From assembly GCA_021806355.1 (NCBI GenBank), contig JAJZXT010000171.1, positions 1 through 26,544 on the forward strand: a stretch of DNA of 26,544 nucleotides, in the 5' to 3' direction. The number at the start of each line of letters is the position of its first letter. Within the stretch, counting starts at the first letter, position 1. Positions 6,949-15,220 of this stretch are shown piece after piece. Both the position numbers and the translations under genes were made by a program. This DNA is from Thermoplasmata archaeon (GTDB taxonomy: Archaea > Thermoplasmatota > Thermoplasmata > Thermoplasmatales > Thermoplasmataceae). The notes beneath the pieces were generated by a model. That model saw only the letters and a list, made by a program, of their open reading frames with translations. It had not been told where the DNA came from and searched no databases.

Positions 6949-8074
6949 TGCCCGCACCTCCTAAAACTGTCTGTGCCTTGGCCAGAACTTCCCTGTTTTC
7001 TCTTTCTGGCACGGAATCCTTGACGATTCCCGCGCCCGCTCTTGTTATGATTGTTCCATTCATCATGTATAATGATCTTATTGTCAGTGCCATATCCAGA
7101 TACCTGGTGGAACACAATCCAACAGACCCGGAATACGGTCCCCTCGGCGTAGTTTCATATTCTGAAATGATTTCAATAGCACGCTCCTTGGGTGCACCTG
7201 ACACAGTCCCTGCAGGGTAGACCGCTTTCAGCAAATCGATTGCATCAAGCCCCGGCATCAACTCCGATTCCACATCGCTGAGGATATGAATTACAGAGGC
7301 AAACTTCTTAATGTAATGTGCCCTCACAACTTTCACTGTGCCTGGCACGGATACCTTTCCAAGATCATTCCTGGCCAGATCGACAAGCATCCTGTGTTCC
7401 AGAAGTTCCTTTTCATCTGCAAGGAGTTCCCTGCTCAAGGCATCAAAATCCTTTCCATTTTCTGCCAATGGCCTTGTTCCAGCAATTGGGTTTATGAAAC
7501 ACCTGTTGTCCTGAAACCTGACAAGATTCTCAGGGGAGCTTCCCATTAGGAGATAATCATTAATTTTGTAACAGAAAACATATGATGACCGATCATACTC
7601 CATGAAATATTCCAGTGCGTGTGGAATTGAAAGTTCTCCCACCGGGATCTCCATGGATAAAACGACCTGCAATGCTTCACCGTTCCTGATTCTTTCAACA
7701 GTCCTGGCAACGCTGTTCATATAGTTTTCATTAAGATTATCACGGGCAGAACGGTTTTCACGCAATTCTTTGCTTCTGGTAAATATTTGCTGTTTCCTCT
7801 CTGCGCCCGTTATTCCGAGACCCTTTGGCCAGTTCTGTTCAGGCAATTTCAGGTTTGGAAACACGTCCTCAACCATGCCAAAGCTCAGTATCACGGGGAA
7901 AACTTCATTGGCAATATTCCTTAACTCCTCAAAGCTCGCGAATGATTCACTCTTACCGTTGAAGAATAATTCTTCATTCCCGATGGTTCTATCTTCATCA
8001 GCGAAAGAACACATATATGCGAAATCCCTTTTCTGGGCAATCAACTCCTCGATCTTCTTATACAGTGGCGGCAA
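6926..8074 (-). CDS. trpE: Anthranilate synthase component I
   Basis: Makes anthranilate from chorismate with TrpG. The C-terminal chorismate-binding domain is complete: GSSPE (178-182), PIAGTRP (196-202), MLVDLARNDLGKV (228-240) and SGAPKERAIEII (291-302). At 382 aa it is about 40 residues shorter than the Sulfolobus enzyme, and the loss is in the N-terminal domain. The LLES-type motif that binds tryptophan for feedback inhibition is not recognisable (YMCSFADED is found there). The start is TTG 8074, 8 nt after GGTGAT and overlapping trpF by 17 nt. Confidence 0.95.
   Translation of the reverse strand: MPPLYKKIEELIAQKRDFAYMCSFADEDRTIGNEELFFNGKSESFASFEELRNIANEVFPVILSFGMVEDVFPNLKLPEQNWPKGLGITGAERKQQIFTRSKELRENRSARDNLNENYMNSVARTVERIRNGEALQVVLSMEIPVGELSIPHALEYFMEYDRSSYVFCYKINDYLLMGSSPENLVRFQDNRCFINPIAGTRPLAENGKDFDALSRELLADEKELLEHRMLVDLARNDLGKVSVPGTVKVVRAHYIKKFASVIHILSDVESELMPGLDAIDLLKAVYPAGTVSGAPKERAIEIISEYETTPRGPYSGSVGLCSTRYLDMALTIRSLYMMNGTIITRAGAGIVKDSVPERENREVLAKAQTVLGGAGIESLAGQ
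6956..6961 (-). promoter_or_regulatory. Ribosome binding site that fixes the trpG start
   Basis: GGAGGT on the minus strand lies inside the last trpE codons, 7 nt before TTG 6948. It overlaps the upstream GTG at 6957, which argues against that codon as start. Confidence 0.75.
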
Positions 8075-8660
8075 TTGTTTGAATCACCCCCTTCAGCATT
8101 TTCATCTTTTTCGCATTCTTCATGCCCGGGTAATCCTCTAGGCTGCTGCTCATGTCTATGAAATTGAATCCCCTTCCTATTATTGTTCCAATGTCTTCAA
8201 CCTCAATTCCGCCTGCAACGCCTAACTTTTCACTGCGCACCAGGATTTTGGGAATATGCCCTATAATTCGTGGTTTATCCTCAATAAGCACAAGATCGGC
8301 TGATTCCAAATATGGCATCAGGTCAAATCCGGGTTGCAGTGTTTTCTGTGCCTGTACCACAGATATAATTTGCTTTCCTGTCATTTTCCTTACCAGGGTT
8401 ATCTCTTCTGGTTCGTGCGGATAATGGATCTGTATGATTTTCTCTTCGGAGTAATTATCCTGTAGGTATTTCCTGTCGTTATAAACACCGGCGATTTTGT
8501 AACCCGATGCAGCAAGCCTGTCAACAAATCCTGGCTCAGCAAACCTTGGAGAATCTCTTGCCCTGACAATACCGAGTATCGATGCACCACTTTCTTCTGC
8601 CAGCAGTGCATCCTCTTCCCTCGTTATGCCGCAGACCTTTAGTATAAGATTATGCACCAT
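8058..8660 (-). CDS. trpF: Phosphoribosylanthranilate isomerase
   Basis: Carries out the Amadori rearrangement of PRA to CdRP. The 200-aa TIM barrel opens with LKVCGIT; C10 corresponds to the catalytic Cys. It ends with the phosphate-binding FIDMSSSLEDYPGMKN, matching the family consensus of an LDxSSGVE..G-K type. Length is normal. The ATG at 8660 lies inside the end of trpD (11-nt overlap), and its own 3' end overlaps trpE. It is a standalone gene, not fused to trpC. Confidence 0.94.
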   Translation of the reverse strand: MVHNLILKVCGITREEDALLAEESGASILGIVRARDSPRFAEPGFVDRLAASGYKIAGVYNDRKYLQDNYSEEKIIQIHYPHEPEEITLVRKMTGKQIISVVQAQKTLQPGFDLMPYLESADLVLIEDKPRIIGHIPKILVRSEKLGVAGGIEVEDIGTIIGRGFNFIDMSSSLEDYPGMKNAKKMKMLKGVIQTIAATV

Positions 8661-9663
8661 TAATTTCCACCTCGTTGAAATTTCCTATCTCGGTGAGTTT
8701 CTGCATCGCTTTTCCGGCAAGAACAGCCTTCATGGCAATGTTGAAAGCACTGCCGAAATCGTTTGCCAGGCCGTTGGAAATTATGGCGGGAGCAGCGTTA
8801 ATAGCAATAAATTTAGAACAGGCCTCATCTTTCCCTGCCAGGCCATCCATGGTCTTCTGGAAGATTTCACGCTTTGAAGAGCCGGATACACTTTCAGGGT
8901 CATATTGCCTGCCTGCAATTCTTTCCGGGATCAGTTCACTTTCAGTTATGGCATCAGACACCCTGATAATCCTCGTGGGAGAACTGATTGAAATCTCGTC
9001 AGTACCATCCTTGGCTGAAACAACATATCCAGTTTTTCCCTGAATTCTCAGCACATTGGCGTATATCATCGGGTCTATCCCGGAAGATGCTCCTATGATT
9101 ATTTTATCAGGATCAAGGGGATTTGTCAGGGGGCCAAGCAGGTTGAATATGGTGCGGAATTGAAGCTTCTTCCTCACGGTTGAAAAGGCTGAAAACGCTG
9201 AATTGTGCATGGGAGCAAGGACAAAGCTGAACGACTTGGCTGCAATGTCATCTTCTGCTATTTTCTGATTCTTTGAGAAGCTGTATCCTATCTTTTCAAG
9301 AAAATCCGCGCTTCCCATCAAGCCTGTTATGCTCCTGTTGCCATGCTTCCCAATCTTTATGCCAAGTGAGGCACAAAGAATCGAGGCGGCAGTGCTGACG
9401 TTGATTGTGTTTTTCCCATCACCTCCAGTTCCCACTATGTCTGTGAGACCTGGAATCCTGGTGAGAGGGGAAAACTGCTTGATTCCTTTGGAGAACCCGG
9501 AAATCTCTTCATAGGTTTCGCCCTTAATGAATAATGATGTAAGGACAGATGCCCGGGTTGCATCACTGGCTGAACTTGAGGTGAGTTCCTTAACGAGAGT
9601 CGTTGATTCCTCATGGCTCAGATCGATGCCCTGAATGACTTTTACAAGAATTTCAGTATTCAT
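8650..9663 (-). CDS. trpD: Anthranilate phosphoribosyltransferase
   Basis: Transfers phosphoribosyl from PRPP to anthranilate. From ATG 9663 the protein is 337 aa, normal for the family. It carries the PRPP-binding GTGGDG (78-83), then NVSTAAS, KHGNRSITG (106-114) and the GSADFLE segment of the anthranilate site. ATG 9663 is preferred over GTG 9672 because AGGGGTG lies about 6 nt before it and covers that GTG. It overlaps the trpA end by 11 nt. Confidence 0.95.
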   Translation of the reverse strand: MNTEILVKVIQGIDLSHEESTTLVKELTSSSASDATRASVLTSLFIKGETYEEISGFSKGIKQFSPLTRIPGLTDIVGTGGDGKNTINVSTAASILCASLGIKIGKHGNRSITGLMGSADFLEKIGYSFSKNQKIAEDDIAAKSFSFVLAPMHNSAFSAFSTVRKKLQFRTIFNLLGPLTNPLDPDKIIIGASSGIDPMIYANVLRIQGKTGYVVSAKDGTDEISISSPTRIIRVSDAITESELIPERIAGRQYDPESVSGSSKREIFQKTMDGLAGKDEACSKFIAINAAPAIISNGLANDFGSAFNIAMKAVLAGKAMQKLTEIGNFNEVEINGA

Positions 9664-10393
9664 CCAGCACACCCCTTATTTCACTTACCATATTCTTGAA
9701 CCCCTCAAGATCACCCTTTTTCAGGTAATCAATAAACATCGATCCAATGGCAACCCCATCAGCTCCACTTTCCATGACTTTCCGAATATCTCCCGGATTT
9801 GAAATGCCAAAGCCAAAGATTACCTCACTTCTGCCAGAGAATTCCCTGATTCTCGCTCCAGTCCTGGAAATATCGACAGGAACAGTTATGCCCGTTGATG
9901 GTTGTATTCCGTGGTATATCCACGAATCCGTTTTTTTGAGAATCTCCCCGACAACGGAATCGGGTGTTGATGACGTGAAGAAAGGTATCAAGTGCAGTCC
10001 TCCTCTCTTTACAGCATCCACTGTGCTATTGCTTTCATCGAAGTAGTCGATGAGGAGATCCGGAAGAATCACGCCTTTGAAGCCGTATTCCTTTATTTTG
10101 TTAATTCCTTCTTCCACATTGTTTTCAAAGGAGTTCATGTACGTGAGAGCATACGTTTCCATTCCTCTGTCATTGATATTTTTAACCGCAGTTCTCAATT
10201 CATCAGGATTGAACAATTTTCTTGCAGATTCGTGCGTCATCCTTATCTTTGGCCCATCATAATATGGATGCATCACCGGGATGCCAAGTTCAACATAATC
10301 CACGAACTCGCTGCCCAGTGAATCAAGGAAACTCCCGATCACCTTTGAATCGGGGTAAGGAAAGGTGAAATATACTGCTAGCTTGCCCCTCAA
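9653..10393 (-). CDS. trpA: Tryptophan synthase alpha subunit
   Basis: Cleaves indole-3-glycerol phosphate to indole and glyceraldehyde 3-phosphate. The 246-aa TIM barrel keeps the two catalytic acids: E35 in YVELGIPV and D46 in PYYDGP, equivalent to E. coli E49 and D60. The usual FSDP of bacterial enzymes is VMHP here. GFGISNP and the terminal GADGVAIGS phosphate site are present. It starts at TTG 10393, overlapping the trpB2 stop (TTGA). Its partner is the upstream TrpB2-type beta subunit. Confidence 0.95.
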   Translation of the reverse strand: MRGKLAVYFTFPYPDSKVIGSFLDSLGSEFVDYVELGIPVMHPYYDGPKIRMTHESARKLFNPDELRTAVKNINDRGMETYALTYMNSFENNVEEGINKIKEYGFKGVILPDLLIDYFDESNSTVDAVKRGGLHLIPFFTSSTPDSVVGEILKKTDSWIYHGIQPSTGITVPVDISRTGARIREFSGRSEVIFGFGISNPGDIRKVMESGADGVAIGSMFIDYLKKGDLEGFKNMVSEIRGVLDEY

Positions 10394-11643
10394 ACTTTTC
10401 CATCCCCAAATATTGACAGATCCATGAGTCCGTGGCCACTGAGGTTAAAAACAACATCCTTTCCCCTGTTCGAAGGATTCTTCACATAATCAATCACCGT
10501 GGCTATTGCATGTGCAGATTCTGGTGCAGGAATGATCCCCTGTGTCCTTGAGAAAATTTTCATCGCTTCCATGCTGGCACTTTCCGTCACTTCAGAGGTT
10601 TCTATCCTGCCACCTCTTATGAGGAGGGAAAGTGATGGTGCAACGCCGTGATATCTCAACCCTCCAGAATATATGCCCTCGGGCACATAATCTGAACCAA
10701 GGGTGAGCATCTTCAATTGTGGTAGTATTCCCGCCGTGTCTATGTTATCATACCTGAATTCTCCCTTGCTGAATTTTGGGACTTCTGTGGCTGCAGATGC
10801 TATCATCTCTATATTCTTGTTATCAATCATTGGATAGGAGAATCCGCAAAAATTGCTTCCACCCCCAACGCAACCTATCATGGTGTCCGGTTCAATTCCC
10901 AGGTCAGCAAGTTGTGATTTGGTTTCAAGCCCAATGATGCTCTGGTGCGTAATGACGGAATTCATAACACTCCCAAGAAGATACCTGAAATCATTGTCAA
11001 GGGCGTACTGAACAGCCTCGCTGATCGCTATCCCCAGGCTTCCGGGATGGTTAGGATTATTCTGGAGAATGCCTTTTCCGAAAGACGTCATCGGTGAAGG
11101 GCTGGCAAACACATTTGCCCCATAAAGGTTCATTATGGTTTTCCTGAGGGGCTTCTGGTCATGGCTCACCCTTACCATGAAAACATTGGATCTCAACCCA
11201 TTGAGTGAGGCTGCAAGGGCTGTAGCCGTTCCCCACTGGCCTGCACCTGTCTCTGTCGTAATTTCCTTGATTCCTTCCCTGGCGGCATAGAATGCCTGTG
11301 GTATTGCCGTGTTAATTTTGTGGGAACCTGTAGCTGTCGCGCCTTCATATTTAAAAAATATCCTGCCGTCGAACCTCAAATGCCTTTCAAGGTTCCTGGC
11401 TCTTATTAAGGGGGTTGGTCGTCCAATCTGCACATATTGCTCAAGCACCTCATCTGGGATATCCTCATATCTGGAAGAAGTGAATTCCTGCCTCAACACC
11501 TCCTTCGGAATAACCCTGTTCAGGAGTTCAATGGATGAACTGTCAGGAGATCTGTCTCTTGGCGGAGAAATGGGAACCGGAAGATCTGGAACGATATTGT
11601 ACCATTTCTTCGGCATAAAATCTAGTTTATCTGCATTCAACAT
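10390..11643 (-). CDS. trpB: Tryptophan synthase beta subunit, TrpB2 type
   Basis: PLP enzyme that condenses indole with serine. At 417 aa it has the long N-terminal region (PKKWYNIVPDLPVPISPP) that separates TrpB2 from the shorter TrpB1. The PLP lysine is K109 in GSHKINTA, the catalytic Glu is in TETGAGQWG (about 131), and the phosphate cup is GGGSNFCG. It is the first gene of the trp operon, fused by overlap to trpA, which supports a working alpha-beta pair rather than an orphan serine deaminase. It has a well-placed TATA box and no ribosome site, so it is probably leaderless. Confidence 0.95.
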   Translation of the reverse strand: MLNADKLDFMPKKWYNIVPDLPVPISPPRDRSPDSSSIELLNRVIPKEVLRQEFTSSRYEDIPDEVLEQYVQIGRPTPLIRARNLERHLRFDGRIFFKYEGATATGSHKINTAIPQAFYAAREGIKEITTETGAGQWGTATALAASLNGLRSNVFMVRVSHDQKPLRKTIMNLYGANVFASPSPMTSFGKGILQNNPNHPGSLGIAISEAVQYALDNDFRYLLGSVMNSVITHQSIIGLETKSQLADLGIEPDTMIGCVGGGSNFCGFSYPMIDNKNIEMIASAATEVPKFSKGEFRYDNIDTAGILPQLKMLTLGSDYVPEGIYSGGLRYHGVAPSLSLLIRGGRIETSEVTESASMEAMKIFSRTQGIIPAPESAHAIATVIDYVKNPSNRGKDVVFNLSGHGLMDLSIFGDGKV

Positions 11644-11661
11644 TATATCATAAATTGAATG

Positions 11662-11672
11662 TTAATATTAAA
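11662..11672 (-). promoter_or_regulatory. TATA box of the trp operon
   Basis: TTTAATATTAA on the minus strand is centred about 24 nt before the trpB2 ATG at 11643, giving a leaderless operon mRNA. No attenuator-like leader can fit in this distance, so any tryptophan control must be at initiation. Confidence 0.6.
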
Positions 11673-11698
11673 GCATTCCTGTATTGTATCGAGCCTAT

Positions 11699-12295
11699 TT
11701 ATTTTATTGCTCTATGTATAAATACAGATCCACCGCCACGCTTGAACTGCTTTATATTCCTGAATCCATATTTATCAAGCATAGATTCAAATGCTAATGG
11801 ACTCACGAACTCCCTTACTGACCTGGCAAGGTAGGAATAGGAATCAGTCCTCGTCATCCTGTCGAAAATGGCAGGTACAATCCTGTAAAAGTAGAATCTG
11901 AAGAGTGGTGCAATGAAATGTGACCCTGGGTCAAATATGTCAAGGTTGCAGAATATTCCGCCGGGTTTCAGGGTTCTGTATACTTCGGAAATGTATTTTT
12001 CAAGTGAAGGGACATTCCTTGTCAGGAAACCAGATACAACCCTATCCATGCTGTTATCCTCAAAGGGCAGTGACATTGCAGATCCTACTACAAACGTTAC
12101 CTTTGAATCCGGAATAAACGGGTACATCTCCTTTGTCAGATCAAGTGCATAAATGTGTGAATATTTTATCATTTTCTCTATTGAATAGGAAATCTTGCCG
12201 GTGCCACAGCCCACATCCAGAATACTCTGGCCATCCTTCACGTCCAGCTCAGAAATCAATTTTGTTCTCCAAAACTGATCAAGGCCAAAGCTCAT
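11699..12295 (-). CDS. UbiE/COQ5-like SAM-dependent methyltransferase (possible quinone C-methyltransferase)
   Basis: Class I methyltransferase with motif I ILDVGCGTG, an ALDLTKEMY acidic loop, SAMSLPFEDNSMDRVVSGF and a later TLKPGGIFCNLD, the order seen in UbiE/MenG quinone methyltransferases. From the first ATG it is 198 aa, but the UbiE N-terminus VRDIFKSISGKYDLIDSI lies in frame upstream (about 12349-12296). No ATG, GTG or TTG is available before the stop of the DUF424 gene. AAAGGAGGAG at about 12361 is a strong ribosome site. The gene probably starts near 12349-12382. Next to oxidase genes, a menaquinone or thermoplasmaquinone substrate is plausible but inferred. Confidence 0.85.
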   Translation of the reverse strand: MSFGLDQFWRTKLISELDVKDGQSILDVGCGTGKISYSIEKMIKYSHIYALDLTKEMYPFIPDSKVTFVVGSAMSLPFEDNSMDRVVSGFLTRNVPSLEKYISEVYRTLKPGGIFCNLDIFDPGSHFIAPLFRFYFYRIVPAIFDRMTRTDSYSYLARSVREFVSPLAFESMLDKYGFRNIKQFKRGGGSVFIHRAIK

Positions 12296-12385
12296 TATTG
12301 AATCTATGAGATCATACTTGCCACTTATGCTCTTGAAAATATCCCTTACTTTCTCCTCCTTTCCGTTTATCAGAAAATCAATCCT

Positions 12386-12697
12386 CTATGGCCTGATCAA
12401 TCTGGCATACTGGCAGTGCTTGACACCCTGAATTTCTATAACGTTATCTGCATCAACAAATTTCGCCTCGATGGCAACCCTTACCGTGTAATTGCCAACA
12501 AGGTTTGCAATCGTGCAGATATTCATGGCTTCAAGGAACAATGTCTTCGAAACACGACTTGTGCCGTAGAAATCCTCTTTTACTTCAAGATGCAAATTAC
12601 CCTGTCTTAGGTTCATCCCGACTATTTCCTTGTCGGCAGCAGAAAGCAGGACTTCATTGCTGACATTCATTACCTTCATAACGATTTTATTGTTCAT
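12386..12697 (-). CDS. DUF424 family protein
   Basis: A 103-aa archaeal protein matching the DUF424 pattern: an N-terminal beta strand, KEIVGMNLRQGNLHLEVKED, FYG, an NICTIANLVG helix and a C-terminal IEIQGVKHCQYARL. Homologues are widespread in archaea, with no established function; they are small and cytoplasmic. The next gene, the methyltransferase, begins at or just after its stop, so the two share a transcript. The ATG at 12697 has no Shine-Dalgarno match. A TATA-like stretch at 12728-12736 suggests a short leader. Confidence 0.85.
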   Translation of the reverse strand: MNNKIVMKVMNVSNEVLLSAADKEIVGMNLRQGNLHLEVKEDFYGTSRVSKTLFLEAMNICTIANLVGNYTVRVAIEAKFVDADNVIEIQGVKHCQYARLIRP

Positions 12698-12804
12698 TTT
12701 TGTATGGGCAGATTATTCCATTCATTCTTATTAATGTAGGGAAACAACATCATTCGCGATTAAAACTACCAGCTTGCAAACGCACCAAATTTGTCTAGAA
12801 AAAG

Positions 12805-12813
12805 ATATTAATA
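12805..12813 (+). promoter_or_regulatory. TATA box of the terminal oxidase operon
   Basis: ATATTAATA, preceded by the purine-rich BRE-like GAAAAAG, is centred 25 nt before ATG 12834. This implies a leaderless mRNA and argues for that ATG over the earlier in-frame ATG at 12816. Confidence 0.6.
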
Positions 12814-12833
12814 AAATGGAAATATGCACGAGT

Positions 12834-13082
12834 ATGACTCAGCAGAGAGAAATCGTTCTCTATTTTCTGGTAGTGTCTATCATAATTGGAGTAATATCTT
12901 ATTTTATTTTGGGGTATGAATTCACGAATTATTTTGCTGCCCAGGAGGCTGTGAATGCGGCTTATGCCAATGCGGCATTTGTATCCATGGGAATAGCATC
13001 GGCGATATTCTGCAGTGCCATCCTTTTTTACCCGGTGTACAAGTTTAAAGACAGGAATTATGAGGGGGAAGATTACAGATGA
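12834..13082 (+). CDS. Small two-helix membrane protein, possible oxidase accessory subunit
   Basis: An 82-aa protein with two predicted membrane helices (about residues 7-27 and 45-68), a short loop between them and a charged C-terminal tail. It is the first gene of the oxidase operon and its stop overlaps the subunit II start (ATGA), so stoichiometric production with the oxidase is likely. No known family was recognised. By position and size it could be a subunit IV-like or IIa-like component of a B-type oxidase. This is inference from context. Confidence 0.75.
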   Translation: MTQQREIVLYFLVVSIIIGVISYFILGYEFTNYFAAQEAVNAAYANAAFVSMGIASAIFCSAILFYPVYKFKDRNYEGEDYR

Positions 13083-13540
13083 ATCAAAAATACAAAATTG
13101 AGATTATATGGATTGTAGCAGTTCTTGCCATTCTGTTTGCATCAATGGGCATCAATTTCTATGTAACAGGAATGAAGAGTTTTTCTGTCGCCACAAAGGA
13201 GACCCCTGGAGAAAAAACACCCGGGACCTTGATTCAGGCTACCGGAGTACAGTGGTCATGGTCATTTGAAATAAACGGGGTTAAGACAGTTGACAATTTC
13301 ACGTTAACCGTGAATCAAACCTATACAATGGTTATTACCTCTCTTCCTGTAGGCACAGGGCAGGCGGTTATTCACGATTTGTTGATTCCTGAATTTGGCA
13401 TACAGGTTTATGCCGTTCCTGGACAAAATAACACCATCACATTCACTCCCGACAAGACAGGCACATTCATTTTTGAATGCGTGGAATACTGTGGTTATGA
13501 TCACTATAAGATGAGAGGATATTTCACGGTGGTAAAATAA
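13079..13540 (+). CDS. Cytochrome c oxidase subunit II with complete CuA site
   Basis: A 153-aa subunit with one N-terminal membrane helix (about 9-30) and an extracellular cupredoxin domain. It has all CuA ligands: H99, C134, E136, C138, H142 and M145 (C-x3-C-x3-H-x2-M). A complete CuA means that electrons arrive from a soluble or anchored redox protein rather than directly from quinol. The short single-helix form is typical of B-type (ba3-like) oxidases. Its stop overlaps the subunit I ATG by one base (TAATG). Confidence 0.95.
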   Translation: MNQKYKIEIIWIVAVLAILFASMGINFYVTGMKSFSVATKETPGEKTPGTLIQATGVQWSWSFEINGVKTVDNFTLTVNQTYTMVITSLPVGTGQAVIHDLLIPEFGIQVYAVPGQNNTITFTPDKTGTFIFECVEYCGYDHYKMRGYFTVVK

Positions 13541-15219
13541 TGAGCACTACAACGTATCTGATTGACGTTTCAGTAACAATTTCCATAATATTCTTGATCC
13601 TGTTCTATGTATATTACAAATACAATTCCACAAAGAGTGAGATGGATAAGATTGCGGAAAAGACTGATTATGTAGATACCGGTTCCTATTTCAGGGATGC
13701 TATCGGCGGGAAAAACAAATCCATAGGGATGAGTGCTTTTCTCCTGAACGACGCCAAGAGCATTGGTGTCAGATATATTATCACAAGCATCATATTTTTC
13801 TTTATAGCAGGAACTTTTGGAGTCATAATGAGAGTCAGCCTTGTCGAGCCAACGCCAACACTCTTCCTGAACAGGACTGTATTATATGATATTTTAACGA
13901 CCCAGCACGGCCTGCTGATGATATATATGTGGGCTCTGGGCAGTGCCCTTGGATTCTCATATTACCTGCTCCCGACATTCCTGAAGGTCAAGAAGGATTC
14001 CATGGGCGGTTACTCATCAGCTGCTTACTGGATTTATATCCTTGGAGGAATATTCATATTGCTTTCCAGAACATCTACCAGATGGTATTTTTACCCACCA
14101 CTGTCACTCAACCTGAACCCTTACAATGCAGGAGGTTTCAACTGGCTGGCGGTACTGGGCATGGAAATGATATTCGTAGGGGTTGTAATTGCGGCTATCG
14201 TTGTTATAAAGATGATTATCATGGATAGGGACGAAAACGTGAAAATAGAACAGATGCCCCTATTTGCATGGGCGGTGCTTTTCACCCTCATAATGCTGGT
14301 AGCTTCGGCACCATTTTTCATGCTCGGACTTGCAATGACATTCTATGATTTCTTCAACCCGATATTCTTTGTAAGTTCTAGCAGTTCGCCTCTCTCCTTC
14401 ACGGAAATGTTCTGGATATGGGGGCATCCCATTGTTTATATTGCAATCCTCCCTCAATTTGGCCTGATTTATGAAATAATACCTAAATTCACAGGGAACA
14501 AGATTTATAGTTATGCATCCGGTGTGCTGGCACTTGGATTGCTTATGCCGCTCAGTGAGTTGGTATGGGGGCACCATCTTCTCAACTCCGGGTTTGGGTT
14601 GGAATGGGGTCTGTTCTTCACCACGGCATCATTCCTTGTCGTCATTCCTTCCGCAATAACCGTGTTTAACTACATAGCAACGTTATGGACATCGCCTAAA
14701 ATCAGATTGACTGTCCCGATGCTGTTTGTGGTTAATGGAATATTTGATTTCATAATCGGAGGAATAACCGGGGTAATTCAGTCAAATCTGGTATTAAATG
14801 AAGTCCTGCATGGAACCTATTGGGTCACAGGACACTTCCACTTTATATTTTTGGGAATAACAACGGGGATAGCATTTGCTGTCATCTACATGTTATTCCC
14901 CTCATTGACAAATGGGAGGAAATATAATGTCAGGTTAGCACACTGGCATTTTACCCTTACTGCGGTAGGGTCATTCATCATGTCAATGGGATGGACAATA
15001 GGAGGATTCTATGGAATGCCAAGATTCGTTGCAGGATATTTCGCAAGATTCCAGGCTTTCCAGGACACGGCAATACTGGGAGGAGTCATAGTTGGGGTTG
15101 CACAGTTGTTCTTCCTTGCAAATATATTCGTGACATATTCAAAAGCACCCTCGATCGCATCAAGCAATGCTCTTGAGGATGCTTATAATTTACCGGCAAT
15201 AGAAAGTGGAGGTGAGTAA
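13540..15219 (+). CDS. Heme-copper oxygen reductase subunit I, B-type
   Basis: Catalytic subunit that reduces O2 to water and pumps protons. All metal ligands are present: H123 (TTQHGLLMIYMW) and H434 for the low-spin heme, H432 for the high-spin heme, and CuB ligands H296, H345 and H346, with Y300 placed for the His-Tyr crosslink (WGHPIVY). HPIVY instead of HPEVY, and S371/T374 (PSAIT) where A-type enzymes have the K-channel lysine, mark it as B-type (ba3/SoxB-like). At 559 aa it has an extra N-terminal helix (about 6-28) before a polar linker and the usual core. Confidence 0.96.
   Translation: MSTTTYLIDVSVTISIIFLILFYVYYKYNSTKSEMDKIAEKTDYVDTGSYFRDAIGGKNKSIGMSAFLLNDAKSIGVRYIITSIIFFFIAGTFGVIMRVSLVEPTPTLFLNRTVLYDILTTQHGLLMIYMWALGSALGFSYYLLPTFLKVKKDSMGGYSSAAYWIYILGGIFILLSRTSTRWYFYPPLSLNLNPYNAGGFNWLAVLGMEMIFVGVVIAAIVVIKMIIMDRDENVKIEQMPLFAWAVLFTLIMLVASAPFFMLGLAMTFYDFFNPIFFVSSSSSPLSFTEMFWIWGHPIVYIAILPQFGLIYEIIPKFTGNKIYSYASGVLALGLLMPLSELVWGHHLLNSGFGLEWGLFFTTASFLVVIPSAITVFNYIATLWTSPKIRLTVPMLFVVNGIFDFIIGGITGVIQSNLVLNEVLHGTYWVTGHFHFIFLGITTGIAFAVIYMLFPSLTNGRKYNVRLAHWHFTLTAVGSFIMSMGWTIGGFYGMPRFVAGYFARFQAFQDTAILGGVIVGVAQLFFLANIFVTYSKAPSIASSNALEDAYNLPAIESGGE
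15208..15216 (+). promoter_or_regulatory. Ribosome binding site for the cupredoxin gene
   Basis: GGAGGTGAG overlaps the last subunit I codons and lies 4 nt before TTG 15221. It spans the in-frame GTG codons at 15206 and 15212, which argues that the true start is the TTG. Confidence 0.7.
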
Positions 15220-15220
15220 A

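Noticed and set aside
14260..14577. A 105-codon frame antisense to oxidase subunit I
   Set aside because: Covers the CuB-ligand region of subunit I, rich in His/Tyr as expected for a shadow frame; not a gene.
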